A stretch of 64,000 nucleotides of DNA. Source: Pseudomonadota bacterium. GTDB lineage: Bacteria; Pseudomonadota; Alphaproteobacteria; Rhodospirillales; Magnetospirillaceae. Position 1 is the first letter of the stretch. Each line of letters opens with the position of its first letter. Where the stretch lies: assembly GCA_021847015.1 (NCBI GenBank), contig JAJZVW010000002.1, forward strand, positions 124,001 through 188,000. Direction: 5' to 3'. Position numbers and translations under genes: made by a program. A model generated the notes under the pieces. The model was given only the letters and a program-made list of their open reading frames with translations. It was not told the origin of the DNA and ran no database searches. Shown piece by piece: positions 25,912 through 34,891 of this stretch.

Positions 25912-27176
25912 CCACGGTCGAGCTGTTCGAGCGTCTTGGATTGGCCCTGGCCATCGGCCTGTTGATGGGGATCGAGCGTGGCTGGGAAGTCCGCGAAGAG
26001 CCCGAAGGGAGCCGCGTCGCCGGCATCCGCACCTTCGCCCTGATCGGCTTGTCCGGCGGCGTCTGGGGCATTTTGGCCAGCCAGCTCGGCCCGCTGGTGC
26101 TGGCGGCGGGGTTTCTGGCCCTGGCGGCCCTGGTGGTGGTGTCCTACGGCGCTCATGAGCGGCCGGGAGCGAACATCGGCATCACCACCGCCGTTGCGGA
26201 ACTGGCGGCTTTCGCCTTGGCGGCCCTGGCCGCGCTGGGGGACATGGCCCCGGCCGCCGCGGCCAGCGTCGTGGCGACGGCCCTGCTGAACGCCAAGGAG
26301 ACGCTCCACGGGTGGCTGTCGCACCTGGAACGCCTGGAATTGCGGGCGGCCATTCGGCTTTTGCTGATTTCCGTGGTGTTGTTGCCGGTTCTGCCGAACA
26401 AGGAGTACGGGCCGTACGGAGGCCTCAATCCCTACACCCTGTGGCTGCTGGTCGTGATGGTGGCGACGATTTCCTTCGTCGGCTATTTCGCCATCAAGAT
26501 CGCCGGTCCCCGCATCGGCAGTCTCCTCACGGGCGTGTTCGGAGGTCTGGCCTCATCGACGGCGCTCACGGTCAGCTTTGCCCGCATGGGCAGGGAAAGC
26601 CCCGGCATGCAAGGTTCCCTCGCCGCCGGCGTGGCGGTGGCCAACGCCACCATGTACGGGCGGCTGTGGACCATCGTCACCCTGCTCAACGCCCCGCTCG
26701 GGCTGCGGCTGCTGCCGCCCCTGGCGGCAATGATGGCGACCGGCTTGCTGTCGGCCTATGTGCTCTGGCGCATGCGCGCGGAGGATGAGCGCCCTGGCGC
26801 CACTCGCCTGATCAATCCTTTCGAGGTCGGCGTGGCGGCGAAATTCGCCCTCTTCCTCGGCCTCGTCCTCATCGCGTCCAAGACGTTGCAGGTGTGGGTG
26901 GGGGCGGCGGGCCTGTACCTGCTGGCTGCGGTCGCCGGGTTGGCCGATGTCGATGCCATATCCCTGTCCATGGCCGAGATGGGGGGAACTCGCGCATCGT
27001 TGACGGTGGCCGCGACGGCGGTCACCATTGCCGCCTTCGTCAACACCGGCGTCAAGGCGGCCCTGGTCGGCGTGCTGTGCGGCGGCGCCATGGCACGACG
27101 CACGACCATGGTCGTGCTCGCGGTGATCGCCTCCGGAGCCTTTGGGCTGCTGCTCCCCATAGTTATGACGGAATAG
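25908..27176 (+). CDS. MgtC/DUF4010-family membrane protein
   Basis: 422 aa. The N-terminal ~140 residues are an MgtC/SapB-like four-helix domain (LALAIGLLMGIERGWEVRE, GIRTFALIGLSGGVWG, TTAVAELAAFALAALAALG); the rest is the DUF4010 helical region (LLPNKEYGPYGGLNPYTLW-like VLPNKEYGPYGGL, TGVFGGLASSTALTVSFARM). Function in this family is not established; MgtC itself modulates the F-ATPase and Mg2+ response. The start ATG at 25908 is fixed by the overlap with the SemiSWEET stop. Confidence 0.85.
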   Translation: MTTVELFERLGLALAIGLLMGIERGWEVREEPEGSRVAGIRTFALIGLSGGVWGILASQLGPLVLAAGFLALAALVVVSYGAHERPGANIGITTAVAELAAFALAALAALGDMAPAAAASVVATALLNAKETLHGWLSHLERLELRAAIRLLLISVVLLPVLPNKEYGPYGGLNPYTLWLLVVMVATISFVGYFAIKIAGPRIGSLLTGVFGGLASSTALTVSFARMGRESPGMQGSLAAGVAVANATMYGRLWTIVTLLNAPLGLRLLPPLAAMMATGLLSAYVLWRMRAEDERPGATRLINPFEVGVAAKFALFLGLVLIASKTLQVWVGAAGLYLLAAVAGLADVDAISLSMAEMGGTRASLTVAATAVTIAAFVNTGVKAALVGVLCGGAMARRTTMVVLAVIASGAFGLLLPIVMTE

Positions 27177-27346
27177 ACAGCCAATCGTTTCGCTTATTGG
27201 AAACGCAAAAGTGCTGCCGAAACGACGTCGATGTTGAAATCAGCATCGAACATCAGCACTTCAGCATCATCAATTTCTTTGGATAATGGCGCGCTCGCCG
27301 ATGGCTGTTTCTTGGAACGGTCGGTTTAGGTCACCGATTCGGGTAA

Positions 27347-27934
27347 ATGGAAACGACACGAATGGTATACTATGGAAAAATGGCAAGATACTGTGGCATC
27401 GTGTTTGTCACGTTGCTTGTAGCCCTTCCGGGAAAATGTATCGCTGGTGATATCGTCGACGAAGTGAAGGTGGGATGGCTTGCGCACGATGTCGGGTTTC
27501 TTGGCCATCACAAAGAGCCAGGCAGCGATGTCAATACAGAGCTGCTGTTTGTCTCGCCATCAATTCTTTCAGCGATAGGTTCTCCCCGTCCAGATCTGGG
27601 GGTTAGTGTCAATACGGCGGGACTAACCGATATGGCCTATGGTGGCCTGACCTGGACGGCGAATCTGGTCGATCACCTCTTCGCCGAGGATGATTCCATT
27701 TTTATCGCCGGCAGTCTGGGTGGCTCGGTGAACAACGGAAAGACCAGCGGCGAATACGCGTACCGCAAGGCGCTGGGGTCCAACGTGCTGTTCCGAGAAA
27801 GCGCGGAACTGGGCTACCGTTTCTTTACCCGCTACAGCGTGTCGGCTTTCCTGGATCACAATTCCAATGCCGGCCTCGCCTCGCGCAACGAAGGACTGAC
27901 CGATGCCGGGGTGCGGTTGGGTATGCGGTTCTGA
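27347..27934 (+). CDS. pagL: lipid A 3-O-deacylase, PagL-like
   Basis: Outer-membrane beta-barrel enzyme that removes the 3-O-acyl chain of lipid A. Up to 195 aa. A signal peptide runs in MARYCGIVFVTLLVALPG up to IAG. The C-terminal strand has DHNSNAGLASRNEGL, with the His-x-Ser pair and downstream Glu of the PagL catalytic triad, and the protein ends in Phe (LGMRF). In-frame ATGs at 27347, 27362 and 27380 are possible; 27380 gives the tidiest signal peptide. The 5' part and upstream 170 bp are AT-richer than the neighbours, and codon use suggests acquisition. Confidence 0.82.
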   Translation: METTRMVYYGKMARYCGIVFVTLLVALPGKCIAGDIVDEVKVGWLAHDVGFLGHHKEPGSDVNTELLFVSPSILSAIGSPRPDLGVSVNTAGLTDMAYGGLTWTANLVDHLFAEDDSIFIAGSLGGSVNNGKTSGEYAYRKALGSNVLFRESAELGYRFFTRYSVSAFLDHNSNAGLASRNEGLTDAGVRLGMRF

Positions 27935-27960
27935 CGGCTGAAGGGTCCGGGAACCGCCAC

Positions 27961-28653
27961 TCAGTCCCGCTTTTCCAGAACCGCGATGATGTTGGCCGTC
28001 CAGATCTCGGGCGGTGTTGACAACGCCCAGGAGAGAAAACGGTGGACGAGGGCGTCGGTCGCCAGGCGTCGGCGCGATCCTTGGCGGTGCGGCAGCACCG
28101 ACACGACGTTCAGGCCCGCGGCGGTGGCGAGTTGCCTCAACGAATGGGGGGTGAAGGCCGTGCGGTGGGTGAGGTCGCCGAACTGGTACTGAAGTCCCCA
28201 GGGGCAAGCGGCGTTGGGCACTTTCAGCACGATGCGTCCCCCTGGGGTCAACGCGCCCTTGACGGCGGTCAGCAGACGCAGCGCGTCTTCGGCCGCGAAA
28301 TGTTCGATGACGTCCAGCGCGACCACCCGATCCAATTCGCCCAGATCCGGATCGGCCAGCGCCTGCCAAACGTCCCGGCATGCGAAACGATCCCGCACGG
28401 TTTCCGGAATCACTGCCGCCAACGCCGGATCGTGGTCGATGCCGACGAAATCCGTCACGCCCTTGGCCGCAAGATAGGCGAGGAACGCTCCCGTCCCGCA
28501 GCCGATCTCCAGGAATCGCATGTCGGCGGCGCATGCCCCCGGCCGCCAGATGTCCGTGTCGAAACGGCGGATATGCTTCGGGCCGATTTCGGGGGTGGCG
28601 TATTTCTTATAGGAAGCGTAACTGCCGTAGAACCCAGGCGCCGTATCCCGCAC
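27961..28653 (-). CDS. SAM-dependent methyltransferase, class I
   Basis: 230 aa with motif I FLEIGCGTGAFLAYLAA (~residue 47), DFVGIDHDP, a post-I acidic residue, and DRVVALDVIEHF. The C-terminal part has PNAACPWGLQYQFGDLTHRT, a pattern I associate with methyltransferases acting on sugars or cell-surface glycans, but the substrate is not deducible. The start is GTG at 28653. It is convergent with pagL (26-bp gap), which may be chance or may hint at envelope modification. Confidence 0.78.
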   Translation of the reverse strand: MRDTAPGFYGSYASYKKYATPEIGPKHIRRFDTDIWRPGACAADMRFLEIGCGTGAFLAYLAAKGVTDFVGIDHDPALAAVIPETVRDRFACRDVWQALADPDLGELDRVVALDVIEHFAAEDALRLLTAVKGALTPGGRIVLKVPNAACPWGLQYQFGDLTHRTAFTPHSLRQLATAAGLNVVSVLPHRQGSRRRLATDALVHRFLSWALSTPPEIWTANIIAVLEKRD

Positions 28654-28750
28654 GACCAGACTCCCGTGAGTGGGCCATCGCTTCAGGAGTAGCCGACGGA
28701 CGGCGCCGGGGCAAGCGCGCGGTCCTGCGCGTGCGGGTGTCCCAGGGCAC

Positions 28751-29374
28751 TCATCCGCCCCCCAGCGGATTGCCGGGGGCAGGGGGAGGCGCCGGCATTT
28801 CCAGCCCGCCGCCCGGAGGCGGCGGGAGGACTAGGCCCGCGGGCGGAGCCGCTTCGGCCGGCGGCGGGGGGGCTGGGGGCGCCACCATCTTCTGGTATTG
28901 CTCTGCCTGTAGGTTGGGGAGCTGCTGGAGAAAGGCCACGATCTGCCAGATTTTCTGCTCGGGAATCAGCTCGCCGAATGCCGGCATGCCGGTCATGCGG
29001 ATGCCGTGGCGGACGATCCAGAACAGCTCGGCCGACGTCCAGCGGCGGACATCCTCGGCCAATTTGGGCGGCTGCGGCAGCATGTGCTTGGCGAAGGGCT
29101 TGGCATCGACGCCCGGCGCTCCATGGCAGCCCTCGCAGCGCTCATGGAAGAGCTTGGCGCCCTCCTCGACCATCCCCTCCTCGGCCAGGAAGGGCGGGGA
29201 TATTCCCCTTGCGCGGGCGCGCACCGACTGGCGCTTGGCGGTGTCCAGGAGCCACGCCGTCAGGGGGGTGTGGGGACGGCTTGCGGCGACGTCGTACCCG
29301 CCGGAATAGATCCAGAACAGGAACGCCAGCACCGCCACGATAATGATGACGATGAGGCCGACGATAACCCGCAT
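28751..29374 (-). CDS. membrane-anchored single-haem cytochrome c
   Basis: 207 aa. A single N-terminal anchor (MRVIVGLIVIIIVAVLAFLF) is followed by a class I cytochrome c domain with haem site CEGCH (HERCEGCHGAPGVDAKPF, ~residue 79) and axial Met in RMTGMPAFGEL. The tail of ~45 residues is rich in Pro, Ala and Gly. The ATG at 29374 is preferred to a longer frame because the anchor starts there. It could carry electrons in the periplasm to an oxidase or reductase; no partner lies beside it. Confidence 0.88.
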   Translation of the reverse strand: MRVIVGLIVIIIVAVLAFLFWIYSGGYDVAASRPHTPLTAWLLDTAKRQSVRARARGISPPFLAEEGMVEEGAKLFHERCEGCHGAPGVDAKPFAKHMLPQPPKLAEDVRRWTSAELFWIVRHGIRMTGMPAFGELIPEQKIWQIVAFLQQLPNLQAEQYQKMVAPPAPPPPAEAAPPAGLVLPPPPGGGLEMPAPPPAPGNPLGGG

Positions 29375-29432
29375 CCCATGCCTCCCTTCCGCGCGAGCCG
29401 GTGGCGCGAAAAGGAAATGGGGCCGAAGGCGT

Positions 29433-30263
29433 TCAATCGCGAGGGGGCACGACGAACGGCCGGTCGTGGTCGAGGGCGGGAATCTTGCGGCGGGCATCGG
29501 CGACCTTGCGCGGGTCGATCTGGGCCATGACCCAGCCGGGTTGCTCCAGCGCGTCCGCCAGGATTTCGCCCCAGGGCGAAACGATCAGCGCGTGGCCATA
29601 GGTCCTGCGGTCATTGGGGTGGGCGCCGACCTGCGCGGGGGCGAAGACGTAGCAGCCGGTCTCGATGGCGCGCGCGCGCAGAAGGACATGCCAATGGGCC
29701 TTGCCGGTGGATTGGGTGAAGGCGGCGGGCACCGCCAGGAAGTGGCACCCAACCTTGGCCAGGGCACGGTACAGGTGGGGGAAGCGAAGGTCGTAGCAGA
29801 CGGATAGGCCCAGCCTGCCCCAGGGCAGATCGACCGCCACCGCCCGGTCGCCGGGGCGGAATGTGGCGGATTCCCGGTAGACCTCGCCCAGACCGAGGTC
29901 CACGTCGAACAGGTGAAGCTTGTCGTATGTGGCGGCGATCGAGCCGTCCGGGCGGATCACGAACGAACGGTTGGCCACCATCCCGTCATCCAGCAGGCAG
30001 GCGAGCGTGCCCGTGTGCAGCCAGCAGTTCAGTTCCCGGGCCAGGTCGCGGAACGCGGCGAGCGCGACATGATCCTCCTCGGGCATCGCCTTGAGCACGA
30101 TGTTGGTCCGTCCCCATTCCATCATCGCCACGTTCTCGGGCATCAGGATGAGGTCGGCGCCCGCGGCCCGGGCGTCCACCGCAAGGCGGCTTACCGCGTC
30201 GATGTTGCGGGCGAGGTCGTTGCCGGAATTGAGCTGGAGGCAGGCGGCCGTGAAGGGAGTCAC
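29433..30263 (-). CDS. nitrilase-superfamily amidohydrolase (Nit/omega-amidase-like)
   Basis: 276 aa with the Glu-Lys-Cys triad of carbon-nitrogen hydrolases: LILMPENVAMMEWG (Glu), YDKLHLFDVDLG (Lys) and GLSVCYDLRFPHLYRAL (Cys). FTQSTGKAHWHVLLRARAIE is typical of the Nit1 branch (deaminated glutathione amidase or omega-amidase). GTG at 30263 overlaps the grxC stop (GTGA), which fits a role near glutathione metabolism. The long frame reaching 31403 is an artefact. Confidence 0.9.
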   Translation of the reverse strand: MTPFTAACLQLNSGNDLARNIDAVSRLAVDARAAGADLILMPENVAMMEWGRTNIVLKAMPEEDHVALAAFRDLARELNCWLHTGTLACLLDDGMVANRSFVIRPDGSIAATYDKLHLFDVDLGLGEVYRESATFRPGDRAVAVDLPWGRLGLSVCYDLRFPHLYRALAKVGCHFLAVPAAFTQSTGKAHWHVLLRARAIETGCYVFAPAQVGAHPNDRRTYGHALIVSPWGEILADALEQPGWVMAQIDPRKVADARRKIPALDHDRPFVVPPRD

Positions 30264-30523
30264 GCGCCCGCCCTGAGCATCGGGTCCAATCCGCCCGCGG
30301 CGTCCAGGGCATAGAGGTCGTCGCAGCCGCCGACATGGACGCCGCCGACGAAAATCTGCGGCACTGTCTGGCGTCCGCCCGCCCGCGCCACCATGGCGTC
30401 GCGGAGCGCATGGTCGTCGGTGACGTCGATCTCGCGGTAGGACACGCCCTTCTTGTCGAACAGGCGCTTGGCGCGGACGCAGTAGGGGCAAACCTTGGTG
30501 GTGTAGATTTCGATCTCGGGCAT
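30260..30523 (-). CDS. grxC: glutaredoxin 3
   Basis: Dithiol glutaredoxin reducing disulfides with glutathione. 87 aa from MPEIEIYTTKVCPYCVRAK, with active site CPYC, GRQTVPQIFVGG (cis-Pro) and GGCDDLYALDAAG (glutathione binding). ATG at 30523 is preferred over ATG at 30538: GGAG lies 9 nt before it and the family begins there. It is coupled to the downstream amidohydrolase and follows comF at a 72-bp distance. Confidence 0.94.
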   Translation of the reverse strand: MPEIEIYTTKVCPYCVRAKRLFDKKGVSYREIDVTDDHALRDAMVARAGGRQTVPQIFVGGVHVGGCDDLYALDAAGGLDPMLRAGA

Positions 30524-30595
30524 TCGGCGCAACTCCATGGCGACGGTCGGCCCAATATAGCGCGTGCCCCGAATTTCGCCAGATCGCCGCGGCCG

Positions 30596-31336
30596 CTACC
30601 GGATCACGCGCCCAAGGGTCAGGACGTCCACGTTCGCGGCCCCCGCGCGCAACAGCGCCTTGGCGCATTCGCCGACGGTGGCTCCGGTGGTCAGCACGTC
30701 GTCGATCAGCAGCACGTTGCGGTCCTGAATCGCGGCGCTCTTGCGCTCGCGAACGGCGAAGGCGCCCTTGACGTTTCTGGCCCGCTCGCTTCGGCCCATA
30801 TGCCCCATGGGGGGCGTTGGCCGGCGCCGGACCAGGAGATCGGGGTCCACCGCCAGCCCGGCCTGCTTCCCTACGGCCAGGGCCAGAACCGCGGCCTGAT
30901 TGTAGCGGCGTCCCAACAGGCGCAAGGGGTGCAGCGGCACGGGCGTGGCGACGTCGGCATCGGCGATCAGCTCGGTGCCCGCCCGTGCCATCCAGCGGCC
31001 GAAGGCCGGTGCGCCTTCCAGCCGGTCGGCGTGTTTGAAACGCAGCACCAGCGCCCGGCTCGCCTCGTCGTAGCGGAACACGGCCCGGGCGCGGCGAAAC
31101 GGCGGGGGTGCGGCGGCGCAGGCGGCGCAGACGGCGCCGGGACCGGCGTCGAACTCGAACGGCAGGCCGCAGGCGGCGCAGGCGGGCGGGGTCAGGAAGG
31201 TGATTCCCTGCCAGCAGGCCGGGCACAGGCTGCCCGGTTCCGAGACGATGGCGCGGCACGACAGGCACAGGGGCGGCAACACCAAATCCAACGCCAGCCG
31301 GATCGCTTCCCGCACCCTGGTGCGCACGTCGCTCAC
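30596..31336 (-). CDS. comF: ComF-family phosphoribosyltransferase-like protein
   Basis: 246 aa. The N-terminal part has four Cys pairs (LPPLCLSCRAI, GSLCPACW, CAACGLPFEF, CAACAAAPP), a zinc-ribbon pair typical of ComF. The C-terminal PRTase domain has PVPLHPLRLLGRRYNQA and the PRPP loop VLLIDDVLTTGATVGECA. ComF proteins are linked to DNA uptake in competent bacteria; in alphaproteobacteria the role is unclear. GTG at 31336 follows AAGGGGAAACCGCC. It is divergent from the methyltransferase gene. Confidence 0.9.
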   Translation of the reverse strand: MSDVRTRVREAIRLALDLVLPPLCLSCRAIVSEPGSLCPACWQGITFLTPPACAACGLPFEFDAGPGAVCAACAAAPPPFRRARAVFRYDEASRALVLRFKHADRLEGAPAFGRWMARAGTELIADADVATPVPLHPLRLLGRRYNQAAVLALAVGKQAGLAVDPDLLVRRRPTPPMGHMGRSERARNVKGAFAVRERKSAAIQDRNVLLIDDVLTTGATVGECAKALLRAGAANVDVLTLGRVIR

Positions 31337-31384
31337 GGCGGTTTCCCCTTTTCGCCGCCCCGCCGGGCATGCCATATAGCCGGC

Positions 31385-32305
31385 ATGGCCGATGCCATGA
31401 CAATCTTCGATCGCGTGTTGGTACGCAAGCGCCGCGACCGCGCGGCCGCCGGTTTCGCCGCCCACGACTTCCTGGTGCGCGAGGCGGCCGAACGTCTGGC
31501 CGACAGGCTGGAGGACGTCAAACGCCGGTTTCCCCTGGCGCTCGACCTCGGCTGCCATACCGGGATCATGGCCGAGGTGCTGGGCGGGCGCGGCGGCGTC
31601 GAGACGCTGATCCAGGCCGACCTTTCCCCCGCGATGGCCGCGCGGGCCGCCGCCAACGGCTGTCCCACCGCGGTCGCCGACGAGGAATGGCTGCCGTTCG
31701 CCCCCGGCCGGTTCGATCTGGTGTTGTCATGCCTTTCCCTGCATTGGGTCAATGATCTTCCGGGAACGCTTGCGCAGATCCGGCGGGCGTTGAAACCCGA
31801 CGGGCTGTTCCTGGGAGTGATGCTGGGCGGCGGCACGCTGGCCGAACTGCGCCAGTCCCTGGCCGCGGCCGAGTTGGAAAATGAAGGCGGCCTCAGTCCC
31901 CGGGTGTCGCCGTTCGCAGACGTGCGCGACTTGGGGCAGCTCTTGCAGCGGGCCGGCTTCGCCCTGCCGGTGGTGGACGGCGACAGCATCGGCGTCACTT
32001 ACGCCGACCCCCTGCGGCTGATGGCGGATTTGCGAGGCATGGGCGAGGCCAACGCGGTGCACGAACGGCGCAAGACCATGATGCGGCGGGGTACCCTTCT
32101 GGCCGCGCTGTCTCGCTACCGGCAGGATTTCGCCGGTCCGGACGAGCGGCTGTCGGCGACGTTCCGGCTGTTGACCATGACCGGCTGGGCGCCGCATCCG
32201 TCCCAGCCGCAGCCCCTGTCCCCCGGCTGCGCCACGCATTCGCTGGCCGAAACCTTGGCGCTGGCCGAAACCCTGGGGACCGCCGCTGACGGCGACGGCG
32301 GCTGA
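31385..32305 (+). CDS. BioC/NDUFAF5-like methyltransferase
   Basis: 306 aa. It begins MADAMTIFDRVLVRKRRDRA, like mitochondrial NDUFAF5 and alphaproteobacterial BioC-like proteins, with motif I LALDLGCHTGIMAEVL, LVLSCLSLHWVNDLPG and ALKPDGLFLGVMLGGGTLAELR. NDUFAF5 hydroxylates an Arg of complex I, while BioC methylates malonyl-ACP; which applies here cannot be read from sequence. The ATG at 31385 has a weak ribosome site. The gene is 2 bp from sfsA, so they are probably co-transcribed. Confidence 0.85.
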   Translation: MADAMTIFDRVLVRKRRDRAAAGFAAHDFLVREAAERLADRLEDVKRRFPLALDLGCHTGIMAEVLGGRGGVETLIQADLSPAMAARAAANGCPTAVADEEWLPFAPGRFDLVLSCLSLHWVNDLPGTLAQIRRALKPDGLFLGVMLGGGTLAELRQSLAAAELENEGGLSPRVSPFADVRDLGQLLQRAGFALPVVDGDSIGVTYADPLRLMADLRGMGEANAVHERRKTMMRRGTLLAALSRYRQDFAGPDERLSATFRLLTMTGWAPHPSQPQPLSPGCATHSLAETLALAETLGTAADGDGG

Positions 32306-32307
32306 CG

Positions 32308-33018
32308 ATGCTGTTCCACGCTCCGCTGGTGCGCGGCAGGCTGGTGCGGCGCTACAAGCGTTTCCTGGCCGACGTCGAACTCGACGGCGGCGCGGTGGTG
32401 ACCGCCCATATCGCCAATACCGGCGCCATGCTGGGGCTTGATCGGCCCGGCATCGAAGTATGGCTGTCGCCGGCCGCCAATCCCGGACGCAAGCTGCCGT
32501 GGAGCTGGGAGCTGTGCCGGATCGACGGCCACCTCGTCGGCGTCAACACGGCACACCCCAACGCCATCGCCGCCGAGGCGGTGCGGGACGGTCGGATTGC
32601 GGAATTGGCCGGCTACGAGCATATCCGCCGCGAGGTCCGCTACGGCCGCAACTCGCGCATTGATCTGTTGCTCGGGGCCGCCGGCCGTCCCACATGCCAT
32701 GTCGAGGTCAAGAACGTCCACCTCAGGCGCGGCGACTGGGCCGAGTTTCCCGATGCGGTGACGGCGCGGGGGACCAAGCACCTGGCCGAACTCCGGGGCG
32801 TCGTCGCCGAGGGGGGCCGGGCGGTGATGTTCTACGTGGTGCAGCGCGGCGATTGCCGCGCCTTCCGCCCGGCGTCCGACATCGATCCGGCCTATGCGGC
32901 GGCGCTCCTCGACGCCGCCCGCGACGGCGTCGAGGTGATCTGCTATACCTGCGTGCTCAGTCTGGAGGGCATTACTTTAGGTGAGCGGCTGCCCCTGTCC
33001 TTGGGCGGTTCGCGGTAG
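32308..33018 (+). CDS. sfsA: SfsA family DNA/RNA nuclease
   Basis: 236 aa, the usual length. Conserved parts: LVRRYKRFLADVEL, VTAHIANTGAMLGL, WSWELCRIDGHLVGVNTAHPN, NSRIDLLLGA, CHVEVKNVHLRRG (the PD-(D/E)xK-type Glu and Lys) and FPDAVTARGTKHLAEL. Named for sugar fermentation stimulation in E. coli; biochemically it has been described as a nuclease. It lies between the BioC-like gene and map on the same strand. Confidence 0.94.
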   Translation: MLFHAPLVRGRLVRRYKRFLADVELDGGAVVTAHIANTGAMLGLDRPGIEVWLSPAANPGRKLPWSWELCRIDGHLVGVNTAHPNAIAAEAVRDGRIAELAGYEHIRREVRYGRNSRIDLLLGAAGRPTCHVEVKNVHLRRGDWAEFPDAVTARGTKHLAELRGVVAEGGRAVMFYVVQRGDCRAFRPASDIDPAYAAALLDAARDGVEVICYTCVLSLEGITLGERLPLSLGGSR

Positions 33019-33031
33019 ACGAAGGATCAGG

Positions 33032-33835
33032 ATGGAACAGGAAGACCGGGAAACGGGGCGCGTCACCCTGCATGGGCCCGACGATTTCGCCGGCATGCGG
33101 GCCGCCGGCCGGCTCGCCGCCGAAACCCTCGATTTCATCACGCCCCACGTGGTGCCGGGCGTGACCACCGCCGAACTCGACCGCCTGTGCGCCGAGTTCG
33201 TGGCCGAGCGGGGCGGCATCAGCGCGCCGCTCAACTACCGCGGTTTCCCGCGCTCGATCTGCACGTCGGTGAACCACGTCGTCTGTCACGGCATTCCCGG
33301 CGACAAGAAGCTGGAAGAGGGCGACATCGTCAACATCGACGTTACGCCCATCCTGGACGGTTGGCACGGCGATTCCAGCCGCATGTACTTCGTCGGCAAG
33401 CCGGGGGTGAAGGCGCGCAAGCTGGTCGAGGTCACCTACGAGGCGCTGATGCGCGGCATCGAGGTGGTCAGGCCCGGCGCCACGCTCGGCGACATCGGCC
33501 ACGTCATTCAGACATTCGTGGAAAAGCACCGCTTTTCGGTCGTCCGCGAATTCTGCGGCCATGGGTTGGGACGGGTCTTCCACGAGCCGCCGAACGTGAT
33601 GCATTACGGCAAGCGCGGCGCCGGGCTCGTGCTTCAGGCGGGGATGTTCTTCACCATCGAGCCGATGGTCAATGCCGGCAAGGCCGACACCAAGGTGCTG
33701 GCCGACGGCTGGACGGCGGTGACCAAGGACAAATCCCTGTCCGCGCAGTTCGAGCATTCCGTCGCGGTGACCGAGGCGGGGTGCGAGATATTCACCATGT
33801 CGCCCAAGGGCTGGCACTGCCCGCCCTATGAGTGA
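33032..33835 (+). CDS. map: methionine aminopeptidase, type I
   Basis: Removes the initiator Met from nascent proteins. 267 aa with the five metal ligands in their usual settings: DIVNIDVTPILDGWHGDSSRM (two Asp), EFCGHGLGRVFHEPP (His), FTIEPMVNAG (Glu) and SAQFEHSVAVTE (Glu). SVNHVVCHGIPG and the short N-terminus are type Ia features. ATG at 33032 follows GAAGGATCAGG and is favoured over a longer frame reading into sfsA. Confidence 0.95.
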   Translation: MEQEDRETGRVTLHGPDDFAGMRAAGRLAAETLDFITPHVVPGVTTAELDRLCAEFVAERGGISAPLNYRGFPRSICTSVNHVVCHGIPGDKKLEEGDIVNIDVTPILDGWHGDSSRMYFVGKPGVKARKLVEVTYEALMRGIEVVRPGATLGDIGHVIQTFVEKHRFSVVREFCGHGLGRVFHEPPNVMHYGKRGAGLVLQAGMFFTIEPMVNAGKADTKVLADGWTAVTKDKSLSAQFEHSVAVTEAGCEIFTMSPKGWHCPPYE

Positions 33836-33850
33836 GGGCGACGGAACAGC

Positions 33851-33930
33851 GTCATCCTGAGCGAAGCGGGGGACCGTTCAGGCCCTTTGGCCTGAACGGT
33901 CCCCCGCCCGCGTCGCGTTCGGGATGGCGT
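33851..33930. repeat. dispersed palindromic repeat with a 19-bp hairpin between map and ubiG
   Basis: Begins GTCATCCTGAGCGAAGC and ends TTCGGGATGGC, the ends of the TGTCATCCCGA family. Its core is a perfect 19-bp stem (33866-33884 with 33889-33907) closed by a 4-nt loop CTTT. It lies between convergent genes and may act as a two-way transcription stop. Confidence 0.75.
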
Positions 33931-33938
33931 CCCGGCGG

Positions 33939-34715
33939 TCAGTCCTTGGTCCCGAACACCATGTAATTGACGTCGAGATCGCCGGTTTCGTGCCATTCGT
34001 CGCGGAAGGGCGAATAGGCCATGCCGGCCTGCTCGCGCACATCGACCCCGCCGGTGCGCAGGAATGCGGCGAATTCCGAAGGCTTGACGAATTTGTGCCA
34101 GTCGTGGGTGCCCATCGGCAGCCACCGCAGGATGTATTCGGCCCCCATCACCGCCAGGGCGTAGGACTTGGTGGTGCGGTTGAGGGTGGCCCCCATGAAC
34201 GCGCCGCCCGGCCGCAGGTGGTCGGAGGCCAGGGCCAGGAAGTGCGCGGGATCGGGCACGTGTTCGACCACCTCCATGGCGATCACCACGTCGAACGTTT
34301 CGTCGTTCAAGGTCTCGGGGCCGCCCACGCGATAGTCGATGGACAGTCCGCCCTGCTCGGCGTGGATTCTGGCGACGGCGACGTTCTTGTCCCCGGCGTC
34401 GATGCCGGTGACCGAAAAGCCCATGCGCGCCAAAGGTTCCGACAGAAGGCCGCCGCCGCAGCCGATGTCGAGCAGGCGCAAGCCCGTGAAGGGAGTGGTC
34501 GAACCGGGATCGCGGTCGAAATGGGCGGCCAGCTTGCGGCGCATGAAGCCCAGCCGCACGGGGTTGAATTTGTGGAGCGGCTTGAACTTGCCATAGGGGT
34601 CCCACCAAGCTTCCGCCATGGCGGTGAAGCGGGCGACCTCGTCCGAAGACGCGGTGGCCTCGCGTTCACGTATGCGGGCCGGTGGCATGCGCTTGGGCTC
34701 GGTCGGGTTCACCAT
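33939..34715 (-). CDS. ubiG: ubiquinone biosynthesis O-methyltransferase
   Basis: Carries out both O-methylations of ubiquinone synthesis. 258 aa with [29 protein letters not shown] at the N-terminus (kept here in part as [14 protein letters not shown]), motif [32 protein letters not shown] and [12 protein letters not shown]. Standard length. It shows the organism makes ubiquinone as well as menaquinone. ATG at 34715 follows AGGAGTACCC. It is divergent from lysC. Confidence 0.95.
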   Translation of the reverse strand: MVNPTEPKRMPPARIREREATASSDEVARFTAMAEAWWDPYGKFKPLHKFNPVRLGFMRRKLAAHFDRDPGSTTPFTGLRLLDIGCGGGLLSEPLARMGFSVTGIDAGDKNVAVARIHAEQGGLSIDYRVGGPETLNDETFDVVIAMEVVEHVPDPAHFLALASDHLRPGGAFMGATLNRTTKSYALAVMGAEYILRWLPMGTHDWHKFVKPSEFAAFLRTGGVDVREQAGMAYSPFRDEWHETGDLDVNYMVFGTKD

Positions 34716-34891
34716 TGGGTACTCCTAAAGACTCGCACGACCTCAACTCTCCCAGGTTGTAGCTGCGCTTGCTTCCGCGTTGGCGACAGAGTATGAAGAG
34801 GCGCCTTGCAGGCGGCAACTGGGCAGACAAAAGATTTCTGGAACCGACCAATCGCGCTTCCTGCCGGGCGCGCGGTCAATAGGGAATTTTC

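Noticed and set aside
29433-31403. One long minus-strand frame of 656 codons
   Set aside because: Its first part is comF and grxC read in a wrong frame; only the last 276 codons carry the nitrilase motifs.
30335-32305. One long plus-strand frame of 656 codons
   Set aside because: The first 350 codons are antisense to grxC and comF; the methyltransferase motifs start at 31385.
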